Shown in pieces: positions 7,977 through 15,259 of a stretch of 32,875 nucleotides of DNA (positions within the stretch are counted from its first letter, which is position 1; every line of letters starts with the position of its first letter). The notes below the pieces were generated by a model. It worked only from the letters and a program-made list of their open reading frames with translations. It was not told where the DNA came from and searched no databases. The position numbers were made by a program, and so were the translations under genes. The stretch comes from an uncultured Bacteroides sp. (GTDB lineage: Bacteria > Bacteroidota > Bacteroidia > Bacteroidales > Bacteroidaceae): the NCBI GenBank assembly GCA_944320945.1, contig CALUJK010000101.1, positions 1-32,875 on the forward strand. The letters run 5' to 3'.

Positions 7977-8738
7977 ATGAAAATAGCACTTATCGGTTAT
8001 GGCAAGATGGGCAAGGAGATTGAAAAGATTGCCCGCAACCGTGGACATGAGATTGTAAGCATCATCGATATAGACAATCAACAGGACTTTGACTCGGAAG
8101 CATTCCGCAGCGCGGATGTAGCCATTGAATTTACCAATCCCACCGCTGCGTACGGCAACTACATGCGTACATTTGCGGCAGGTGTCAAACTGGTATCGGG
8201 CAGCACGGGCTGGCTGACGGAGCATGGCGACGAAATCAAGAAGCTGTGTACCGAAGGAGGAAAGACGCTGTTCTGGTCGAGCAACTTCAGTCTGGGGGTA
8301 GCAATTTTCTCGGCGGTCAATAAGTATCTGGCACGCATCATGAATCAGTTCCCGGCATACGATGTCAGCATGACGGAGACGCACCACATCCACAAACTGG
8401 ATGCACCCAGTGGCACTGCCATTACACTGGCCGAAGGCATCATCGAGAACATCGACCGCAAAACACAGTGGGTAAAAGGCGCACAGACTGCGCCCGACGG
8501 TACCGTCAGCGGACAGCGTACGTTTGCCGCCAACGAACTGCCTGTACACTCCATCCGTGAAGGAGAAGTGCCGGGCATACACAGCATCCGCTACGATTCC
8601 GAGGCCGACAGCATCACCATCACCCACGACGCCAAGAACCGCAGAGGCTTCGCACTGGGCGCCGTTCTGGCTGCCGAATATACGGCCACGCACGAAGGCT
8701 ATTTGGGAATGGCAGACCTCTTTCCGTTCCTGAAATAA
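7977..8738 (+). CDS. dapB: 4-hydroxy-tetrahydrodipicolinate reductase
   Basis: DapB reduces the dapA product with NAD(P)H in the diaminopimelate branch, supplying lysine and peptidoglycan precursors in the cytoplasm. The 253-residue length is normal. The N-terminal Rossmann motif is GYGKMG (residues 7-12). Catalytic and substrate-binding residues sit in ETHHIHKLDAPSGTA, with H136, H137 and K140 matching E. coli H159, H160 and K163. A STGW motif and a C-terminal GFALGAVLAAEY segment are also typical. The ATG at 7977 is chosen because MKIALIGYGKMG is the normal DapB start; an upstream in-frame ATG at 7947 would add ten unrelated residues. The signal peptidase gene follows 38 bases downstream, so co-transcription is likely. 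Confidence 0.97.
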   Translation: MKIALIGYGKMGKEIEKIARNRGHEIVSIIDIDNQQDFDSEAFRSADVAIEFTNPTAAYGNYMRTFAAGVKLVSGSTGWLTEHGDEIKKLCTEGGKTLFWSSNFSLGVAIFSAVNKYLARIMNQFPAYDVSMTETHHIHKLDAPSGTAITLAEGIIENIDRKTQWVKGAQTAPDGTVSGQRTFAANELPVHSIREGEVPGIHSIRYDSEADSITITHDAKNRRGFALGAVLAAEYTATHEGYLGMADLFPFLK

Positions 8739-8776
8739 TTATATCTAAATCACTTAAACAAAGACCACGAACCGAC

Positions 8777-10285
8777 ATGAACAAACCGACCCGTTCACAA
8801 TGGATAAAATTCGGCATCGTCACTGCCCTCTATCTTCTGTTCCTGCTTTGGGTGAAGAGCTGGTGGGGACTGATAGTCGTACCTTTTATTTTCGACATCT
8901 ACATCAGTAAGATTATTCCGTGGAGCTGGTGGCGCAAGTCTAAGAACGCCACGGTGAGAAGCGTGATGGGATGGGTGGACGCCATTGTATTTGCACTGGT
9001 GGCTGTTTACTTCGTCAATATCTATCTGTTCCAGAACTATCAGATTCCATCGTCATCGTTGGAGAAGTCATTATTAGTAGGTGACTTCCTCTACGTCAGC
9101 AAAGTGAGCTATGGCCCACGTGTACCCAATACACCGCTCTCCATGCCGCTGACACAACACACGATGCCGATATTCAACTGCAAGTCATACATCGAATGGC
9201 CGCAGTGGGACTACAAACGCATACCGGGATTCGGGCACGTGAAGCGGAACGACATCGTTGTATTCAACTTTCCTGCGGGAGATACTGTGGCACTCAACTT
9301 CCAACAGACAGATTTCTATAATTTGGCTTATCAGGAGGGAAGGCGCATCTACCCTGCCCCCGTCAATATGGACAGTCTGACGCGCCAGCAGCAACGCACA
9401 GTATACGACCTTTACTACGCTGCCGGAAGCAAACTCATCCGGGAAAATCCGCAGATGTATGGCAAAGTCATCACCCGACCCGTAGACCGCCGCGAGAACT
9501 ACGTGAAACGCTGCATAGGCTTACCCGGCGATACGCTGCAAATTATCGACACACACGTCTACATAGACGGCAAGCAGATAGAGGACCCGGCAGATATGCA
9601 GCTCAACTACTTTGTACAGACCACAGGACCGTACATCCCCGAAAACATCTTCCGGGAATTGGGCATCAGCTTGGATGACCAGACACTGATGGAGGACGCT
9701 TCGTGGGAGCCTTATTTCCTCTCCATCGGTTTGGACAAACGCAATGCACAGGGGGGATTGGCGCCTGTCTATAACCTGCCGCTCACCAAACAGATGTATA
9801 ACCAACTGGCGGGCAATAAAAAGCTAATCAGCCACATCGCACTGGAAGCGACGTCTTTCAACGAATTGATATCGGGCATACCGGACAACACCTATCCTCA
9901 GAACTTATACACCAAGTGGACGCGAGATAATTATGGTCCCATCTGGATTCCCCAGAAAGGTGCCACCATCACACTGACCGACGAAAACCTGCCCATCTAC
10001 GAGCGCTGCATTACGGCCTACGAAGGCAACACGCTGGAACGTCGTGCCGACGGCATATACATCAACGGACAGAAGACGGACAGTTACACGTTCCAAATGG
10101 ACTATTACTGGATGATGGGGGATAACCGCCATAACTCTGCCGACTCGCGCTACTGGGGATTCGTTCCCGAAGACCACGTAGTGGGCAAGCCTATCATGGT
10201 GTGGCTCTCGCTGGATAAAGACCGCGGCTGGTTTGACGGGAAAATTCGCTGGAACCGCTTATTCAAGTGGGTGCATAATGACTGA
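8777..10285 (+). CDS. lepB: Signal peptidase I, long Bacteroidota form, catalytically intact
   Basis: This membrane-bound serine/lysine protease removes signal peptides from secreted proteins on the outer face of the inner membrane. It has 502 residues against about 324 in E. coli. Three N-terminal hydrophobic segments (about 11-28, 32-47 and 68-88) precede the catalytic Ser box IPSSSLEKSLLVGD, where S94 is the nucleophile. The general base K244 lies in YVKRCIGLPGDTL, and the GDNRHNSADSRYWGFVPE box is near residue 447. The added length is in two inserts, one between the Ser and Lys boxes (150 residues apart) and one between Lys and the GDN box. The gene follows dapB and precedes a second, degenerate homologue by 14 bases. 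Confidence 0.95.
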   Translation: MNKPTRSQWIKFGIVTALYLLFLLWVKSWWGLIVVPFIFDIYISKIIPWSWWRKSKNATVRSVMGWVDAIVFALVAVYFVNIYLFQNYQIPSSSLEKSLLVGDFLYVSKVSYGPRVPNTPLSMPLTQHTMPIFNCKSYIEWPQWDYKRIPGFGHVKRNDIVVFNFPAGDTVALNFQQTDFYNLAYQEGRRIYPAPVNMDSLTRQQQRTVYDLYYAAGSKLIRENPQMYGKVITRPVDRRENYVKRCIGLPGDTLQIIDTHVYIDGKQIEDPADMQLNYFVQTTGPYIPENIFRELGISLDDQTLMEDASWEPYFLSIGLDKRNAQGGLAPVYNLPLTKQMYNQLAGNKKLISHIALEATSFNELISGIPDNTYPQNLYTKWTRDNYGPIWIPQKGATITLTDENLPIYERCITAYEGNTLERRADGIYINGQKTDSYTFQMDYYWMMGDNRHNSADSRYWGFVPEDHVVGKPIMVWLSLDKDRGWFDGKIRWNRLFKWVHND

Positions 10286-10299
10286 AACCGTGATGAAGC

Positions 10300-11022
10300 A
10301 TGAAAAGGGTGCGCAACATGCTGGGAGTAATTGTGGGAGCCATACTGATTGTGCTCCTGCTGCGCAACGGGGTGGCAACGTCCTACCTCATCCCCTCTTC
10401 CGGCATGGAGCCTACGCTTTATCAAGGTGAACGTATCTTAGTGAACAAATGCAGCTACGGATTGCGGTTGCCGTTCATGCAATGGTGGGGATACCACCGT
10501 TGGGGAGATTGTCAGGTGACCCAAGGCGATGTATTGACATTCAACAACCCTGCCAATTACAAAGAGAAGGTTATCAGTCAGCGGGAAGTATTCATCGGCC
10601 GATGTACCGGTACACCGGGAGACACGTTATGGGTGGACTCCCTGTTTAACCAGACTTCCGTCGCCAAAGACTCCTTATGCCATCCTCTTATCGTCCCCCG
10701 CAAAGGATTGACCATTCCCGTACATGCATGGAACAGTACCTTATTGCGCAACATGCTGGTGCTGCACGAACACCGGCAGGCAGATGTACGCCACGATACG
10801 CTCTTCATTGACGGGCATCCCGCCACCCACTGTACATTCACCAAAGATTATTTCTGGATCAGTACCGACAACCCTACCAACTTGTCAGATTCCCGTTTAT
10901 TTGGCTTTGTACCAGAAGACCACATCATCGGGAAAGCAGTCCTTGTCTGGCTTTCCAAAAAGGAAGGAACAGGCTTTCTGCGCGGTTACCGGCAAGAGCG
11001 GATAGGAATGCCAATACATTGA
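10300..11022 (+). CDS. Signal peptidase I homologue lacking the catalytic Ser and Lys (pseudoenzyme)
   Basis: This 240-residue S26-family protein has one N-terminal membrane segment (about 6-22). The family boxes are recognisable but altered at key points. The Ser box reads IPSSGMEPTL, so G35 occupies the nucleophile position (family IPSGSMEPTL). The Lys box reads FIGRCTGTPGDTL, so G100 replaces the general base that is K244 in the upstream paralogue (YVKRCIGLPGDTL). The final box is STDNPTNLSDSRLFGFVPEDH instead of GDNxxNSxDSR. The reading frame is complete and well conserved, so it is not a decaying pseudogene by appearance. It probably acts as a non-catalytic partner or substrate-binding subunit. 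S34 is displaced by one residue and could in theory act, but no matching lysine is seen. Confidence 0.88.
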   Translation: MKRVRNMLGVIVGAILIVLLLRNGVATSYLIPSSGMEPTLYQGERILVNKCSYGLRLPFMQWWGYHRWGDCQVTQGDVLTFNNPANYKEKVISQREVFIGRCTGTPGDTLWVDSLFNQTSVAKDSLCHPLIVPRKGLTIPVHAWNSTLLRNMLVLHEHRQADVRHDTLFIDGHPATHCTFTKDYFWISTDNPTNLSDSRLFGFVPEDHIIGKAVLVWLSKKEGTGFLRGYRQERIGMPIH

Positions 11023-11054
11023 TTTAATATATACATATTCAGACATCTCTCCAC

Positions 11055-11696
11055 ATGCAAACCGCCTATCTTTCTTCGGCCTATCTGGCTCCCATACAGT
11101 GGTATGCCAAGTTACTGGCTTACCAGCATATCTTCGTTGAGCAATACGACCATTACATAAAGCAGACGTACCGTAACCGCTGTACCATTGCCGCTCCCGA
11201 CGGGCCGTTAGCGCTTACCATTCCTGTGGTGAAACCCGATACTCCCAAATGTTTCATGCGTGACATCCGCATCTCCGACCACGGCAACTGGCGGCATCTG
11301 CACTGGAACGCTTTGGAATCAGCCTACAACCACACTCCTTTCTTTGAATACTACAAAGATGACTTCCGCCCCTTTTACGAGCGGAAATACATTTTTTTAA
11401 TGGATTTCAATGAAGCGCTCTGCCACACTATCTGCTCGCTCATCGACATCAATCCAGACATGCAACGCACCGACACCTACCACATCAATCTGGCAGAAGA
11501 CGAAGCAGACTTCCGCGACCGCATCCACCCCAAACGGGATTTTCAGGCTGACGACCCTCACTTCTGCCTACAACCCTATTATCAGGTATTTCAGGAAAAA
11601 CTGGGATTCCTCCCCAACCTCAGTATTGTAGACTTACTGTTCAACATGGGGCCGGAAAGCCTGCTGGTGCTCCAAGCAAGTTTTACACAAAGTTAA
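11055..11696 (+). CDS. WbqC family protein
   Basis: This 213-residue cytoplasmic protein without a signal peptide matches the WbqC-like family. It begins with the typical YLSSAYLAPIQWYAKLLAYQHIFVEQYDHYIKQTYRNRC pattern (read in two parts: residues 5-22 and 23-43), then TIPVVK and WRHLHWNALESAYNHTPFFEYY. Some family members lie in O-antigen or surface-sugar clusters, but the biochemical role is not established. It follows the inactive signal peptidase by 32 bases and is probably the last gene of the dapB transcript, since two hairpins follow immediately. Confidence 0.85.
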   Translation: MQTAYLSSAYLAPIQWYAKLLAYQHIFVEQYDHYIKQTYRNRCTIAAPDGPLALTIPVVKPDTPKCFMRDIRISDHGNWRHLHWNALESAYNHTPFFEYYKDDFRPFYERKYIFLMDFNEALCHTICSLIDINPDMQRTDTYHINLAEDEADFRDRIHPKRDFQADDPHFCLQPYYQVFQEKLGFLPNLSIVDLLFNMGPESLLVLQASFTQS

Positions 11697-11730
11697 AAAG
11701 CTGTTTCAAAATAGAAGAAAGAACAGCTTT
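11697..11730 (+). terminator. Weak hairpin immediately after wbqC
   Basis: AAAGCTGTT (11697-11705) pairs with AACAGCTTT (11722-11730), nine base pairs starting directly after the wbqC stop codon. The tail has few T residues, so it may be a stabilising 3' hairpin rather than the main terminator. Confidence 0.45.
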
Positions 11731-11755
11731 ACCTGCATTTAAGTCATAACATGAA

Positions 11756-11812
11756 AATCCCCCTATTCTTGGCTGTACAGTATAAGCTAAAACAGGGGGA
11801 TTCTCCTTTTTA
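11756..11812. terminator. Intrinsic terminator between convergent wbqC and PL8 gene
   Basis: AATCCCCCT (11756-11764) pairs with AGGGGGATT (11794-11802) and is followed by CTCCTTTTTA on the plus strand. The minus-strand tail (ATTTTC) is weaker but could serve the convergent PL8 transcript, whose stop is at 11864. Confidence 0.7.
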
Positions 11813-11863
11813 GGGGTCAAACTATAAAGTTTCCAATTTCCTAAATTTGCTTTGATACAGGCA

Positions 11864-14035
11864 CTAAAAAGTCAAATCTATATCAGTTGTTTTCCCTTTT
11901 TCCGTCGGGAACGGGAAAGAAGTTTCATGTCCATTGATACTCAAAACGATTTTATCGTGTTCTTGGGACAAATCAGCTGCCCACAACGTATATTTATCAC
12001 CATTGCGACGCAACATATAACCTCCCGGCGTTTTCAATTCCAAAGCCTTACCTTTACCCAAGTCCAACGTTACAGGATGGTAAGCCGCTACCCACCACTG
12101 GTCGGAAGCAGGTTCAGACACAATCTGTGCAACCGTGTCATTCCGAACAATCTGAATGGTGGAAACATCAAAATCAGCCACTGCCTGTTTATCTACCTTC
12201 GGCAATATAAGATACTGATATGAACTCTGGTTAGGTCTCTCGCCATGATTTACTCCCAAAGAGATTACGTCTCCTTCTACTACTGCCGGACGGTACATCT
12301 GCATGACATCATGCCATTGACCGGAACATCGGGCACACTCCGCCCAAACCTGTTGTCCCGGCCACACAATATACCCCCTACCATTATGGTAGAAACGACA
12401 TTCCTCTTTATCCAAGGTCGTGCATTCTTTTACAGCCTTCCACTCGTTTTGTTGAAGCAGAAGCAATTCATCCCTTTTATGACACTGGTCGATAGTAGTA
12501 GCTACTGATACACCACAACTGTCCGAGGTTATACCCGCACCCAAACAAAGAATAAAGTCATCCGTAAAAATCCACGCCTTACGTGCAGTCACACCGGCAC
12601 GGTTCAGCTCCATAGCCGTCAGTCCCTGCCGGCCATCACCTACGCCACCTGCCACCACTGCATCATTTCCCGGTTTATACCCTTTTACAACAGGCATAGG
12701 CGCGTCAGCCTGTATCGCAGTTACCCCCGGCAATTTCCGCCAATTCCACAACGGGAATATATCCAAATATTCATTACCGTCCTGATAAATATAGGTCGCG
12801 CCATCAGCCATATAGAAACCTTTCATGTTATCACCATTCATACATTCCACACCCGTCACACGCTGCGATGCCATCTTGACAGAGGCCATCCAATCCGGTG
12901 TGCGATATACCGTATAGTCCGACCGCCAAAAATGCCGATACCCCACCAAAGGCTGCTTTACTTTACCGATTCCATAATTCTCCGCTATCAGTGACTGTGC
13001 CACGGAATTGGCATAAGCATCTGTTCCGCCTCCCAACTCCGATGCCACGAAGGCCAGACTCAACGCCTTATGTATCTGAGCATGATGGAACAACTGACGC
13101 CCCAAGGCACTGATATCCATCCGTCCTTTCCACAACACCCAGCGATAACCTTCGTCAATCAACCGGGAAATATTATCCAGTTTCTGGCTGTCAAATGCCA
13201 AGGAAGTACCGGCGAAAACACCCGAAAAGAAACTCATGCTCGACACAAAAGACAAGCCATAGTTTCCAAACTGCTGCTGCGTGCCATGCTGATGAAAACT
13301 CCAGTCTGCCTGAATGCCTTCGGGTTGCCCGGTGACAATTTCAGACACAATCGTATCACGTGCCATCCCCACAAGTTTTTCATCACCTTGCAACAATGCA
13401 CGCATCAATACGTTACCTGCCAGCCACACTTTGTTCTGCCCCGTCATGCCGAAACGGGCATTCTCCATCAAAGCAATGGCCTGCTGTTTCTCTTCTGCCG
13501 TCAGTTTGTCCTCAAACAAGACAAAAGCCGTACCCAGCGTTTTCGGTATTCCTATCTGATTATACCACCAGTTCTGACAAACAAGTTTTGCTTCAAACCA
13601 ATAATGCAAGGCTTTATGAATCACAGCCTCCACCTGAGGCGAGTTATAATATTCCGTTTCCTTTGAACGATAAAGTTTTGTCAGTTCCAATATACGTTCC
13701 GTATGTATTTTAGGTTCCCAACCCGAACGTTTTTTATCCTGATAATTGATATCGGGCCAAGTTCCTTCCGGAGTTTGCGATGACAGATAACCGGCTATCT
13801 TTTTAAGGTCAAAAGGATAACGTTGATGCAGTTCCACCACTACCTGATCAGACACTTCGACTTCTGGAGGTATGGTTGCCAATACTGATTTCAGATGATG
13901 GGTATCATCTTGCCCGGGTACCAACAGACGGAAATAATTCTGTTTAATACGCGCAATATCATCCTGTGCCATCGCCGGGAAAAACATTCCCCAACACAGA
14001 AAGAAGAACAATATAAAAAAGCGATATGCATTCAT
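11864..14035 (-). CDS. Polysaccharide lyase family 8 enzyme (chondroitin AC/hyaluronate/xanthan lyase type)
   Basis: PL8 enzymes cleave uronic-acid linkages by beta-elimination, leaving an unsaturated uronate. This 723-residue protein has a signal peptide ending AMA-Q near residue 23, giving a periplasmic enzyme. An alpha/alpha toroid (about 30-340) is followed by beta-sandwich domains. The aromatic patch NWW is at 155-157. The likely catalytic residues are N201 (TGQN), H250 and Y259 in HQHGTQQQFGNYG, nine residues apart as in known PL8 enzymes, with an arginine in KGRMDISALGRQ. The central domain has ECMNGDNMKGFYMADGATY. It is the last gene of the GH5-GH3-PL38-PL8 operon, 38 bases after the PL38-like gene. 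The family is secure; whether it cuts a glycosaminoglycan, xanthan or another polymer is not decidable here. Confidence 0.92.
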   Translation of the reverse strand: MNAYRFFILFFFLCWGMFFPAMAQDDIARIKQNYFRLLVPGQDDTHHLKSVLATIPPEVEVSDQVVVELHQRYPFDLKKIAGYLSSQTPEGTWPDINYQDKKRSGWEPKIHTERILELTKLYRSKETEYYNSPQVEAVIHKALHYWFEAKLVCQNWWYNQIGIPKTLGTAFVLFEDKLTAEEKQQAIALMENARFGMTGQNKVWLAGNVLMRALLQGDEKLVGMARDTIVSEIVTGQPEGIQADWSFHQHGTQQQFGNYGLSFVSSMSFFSGVFAGTSLAFDSQKLDNISRLIDEGYRWVLWKGRMDISALGRQLFHHAQIHKALSLAFVASELGGGTDAYANSVAQSLIAENYGIGKVKQPLVGYRHFWRSDYTVYRTPDWMASVKMASQRVTGVECMNGDNMKGFYMADGATYIYQDGNEYLDIFPLWNWRKLPGVTAIQADAPMPVVKGYKPGNDAVVAGGVGDGRQGLTAMELNRAGVTARKAWIFTDDFILCLGAGITSDSCGVSVATTIDQCHKRDELLLLQQNEWKAVKECTTLDKEECRFYHNGRGYIVWPGQQVWAECARCSGQWHDVMQMYRPAVVEGDVISLGVNHGERPNQSSYQYLILPKVDKQAVADFDVSTIQIVRNDTVAQIVSEPASDQWWVAAYHPVTLDLGKGKALELKTPGGYMLRRNGDKYTLWAADLSQEHDKIVLSINGHETSFPFPTEKGKTTDIDLTF

Positions 14036-14073
14036 AAATTCTTATTAATATTTAATGTGAACGTAGTATTGGG

Positions 14074-15249
14074 TTAAATCCAAAGCAACGGATTGCGTAC
14101 CGGCAGATTACGTACCACCTCATCAGTGACAGGAAAATGTTCCAAAGCCTTCCAAGTATCAAACCATGCCTGATTGCCTGTCTGCAAAGCACCAAACAAT
14201 AAGAATGGATGTGCCACAGGCCACTCGTCCCAATACATAACATCATGTGCAAAAGGCCAGGACGATTTATCAGCCACATAAGGATAGAGATAATCTATAC
14301 CACGCAACATGTTCCGTCCGTCAGGCAAAGTAAATTGCCATAAATTTTCCGACTCATCAGATAAAATTTGGCAGATGGTAGCCATAGCATCCAGATTAAA
14401 CAACGAATATCCGTAGGGTTTGGAACGTGCCATCTCCAAAGGAAAACTTCCTTTTTCATCCATCTGTCCCGGCAACAAAACTTCTTTATAACGCGTACGG
14501 CAGAAATTCATCATTTCAACGTCTCCCACATAACGGGCAAATACGGCAGCCTGCATCACCCAGCAAGTGCCATGATTGTTCTTGGCATTCATTTCATCAA
14601 TGCCATACGGATGAGTAGACATCCATTTCAAATAATCGGAAAACCACTGCTTGCTTCCTTTTGCATCAGCTTCGGACAATACACCTGCCTGCTCCAAACG
14701 GAGAAGAGCCTGTGCCACTTCCATCAAATGCACAGTATCAATGATACCGATACCGCGTCCTGTCACTATCCCCTTAATAGCTTGTGCATACAACAAATGA
14801 GGATTCATCTTTGTCTCCTCGTCCATGAACCAGGCACGGACATGTGTCATAACCGCATCGACATATTTTTGGTCACCTGTCAACAGATAAGCCGAGGTCA
14901 AGCAACCTACTATCGAACTGAAACGAACCATTGCCAAGCGGTGTGCCACAAAGTTTTCCGGATTCGTCTCACCGTCACGCCGGATATAAGGGCCATCAGG
15001 ATTGGACGGATCGGGCCACCAGTAATCGCCCTCCGAATAGAAATCATGAATACCACCGACACTACGTTCAGCCACGGTAGCCGTCACTGTGACGGGAGTT
15101 TCGTTCAGGTATTGTTCCGCCCGTTGTAACACACCGTCTCTTAAGACCGTTTCCACATCAGACTTTGAAACAGCCGAAGAGGAACAACTGCTCAAGCAAA
15201 AGAACAGGCTTACCAGCCACAGACCATTTCGGATATACTTATATTTCAT
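14074..15249 (-). CDS. Alginate-lyase-fold polysaccharide lyase (PL38-like), surface lipoprotein
   Basis: This 391-residue protein has a lipoprotein signal (LSSC, Cys22) and an alginate-lyase-type alpha/alpha barrel resembling PL5/PL38 enzymes, which act on mannuronate- or glucuronate-containing chains. Probable catalytic residues are N225 and H226 in KNNHGT, R275, and Y281 in ARSKPYGYS. The substrate-cleft motif WWPDPSNPDGPYIRRDGETNP is near residues 69-88. The lyase half of the fusion at 28021 has the same four residues with the same spacing, so the two are paralogues. The start at 15249 is preferred to an upstream in-frame ATG at 15276, because the latter would overlap the GH3 stop; the chosen start leaves a ten-base gap. 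It is predicted to be extracellular if the lipoprotein is surface-exported. Substrate unproven. Confidence 0.85.
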   Translation of the reverse strand: MKYKYIRNGLWLVSLFFCLSSCSSSAVSKSDVETVLRDGVLQRAEQYLNETPVTVTATVAERSVGGIHDFYSEGDYWWPDPSNPDGPYIRRDGETNPENFVAHRLAMVRFSSIVGCLTSAYLLTGDQKYVDAVMTHVRAWFMDEETKMNPHLLYAQAIKGIVTGRGIGIIDTVHLMEVAQALLRLEQAGVLSEADAKGSKQWFSDYLKWMSTHPYGIDEMNAKNNHGTCWVMQAAVFARYVGDVEMMNFCRTRYKEVLLPGQMDEKGSFPLEMARSKPYGYSLFNLDAMATICQILSDESENLWQFTLPDGRNMLRGIDYLYPYVADKSSWPFAHDVMYWDEWPVAHPFLLFGALQTGNQAWFDTWKALEHFPVTDEVVRNLPVRNPLLWI

Positions 15250-15259
15250 AACTATTGAT

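Noticed and set aside
7938-8693. A 251-residue open frame opposite dapB
   Set aside because: It is an antisense shadow of a fully recognisable dapB with intact catalytic motifs.
11864-14035. Naming the PL8 enzyme as chondroitinase AC
   Set aside because: The catalytic residues fit the whole family, and the neighbours lack sulfatases and hexosaminidases, so a glycosaminoglycan substrate is not supported.
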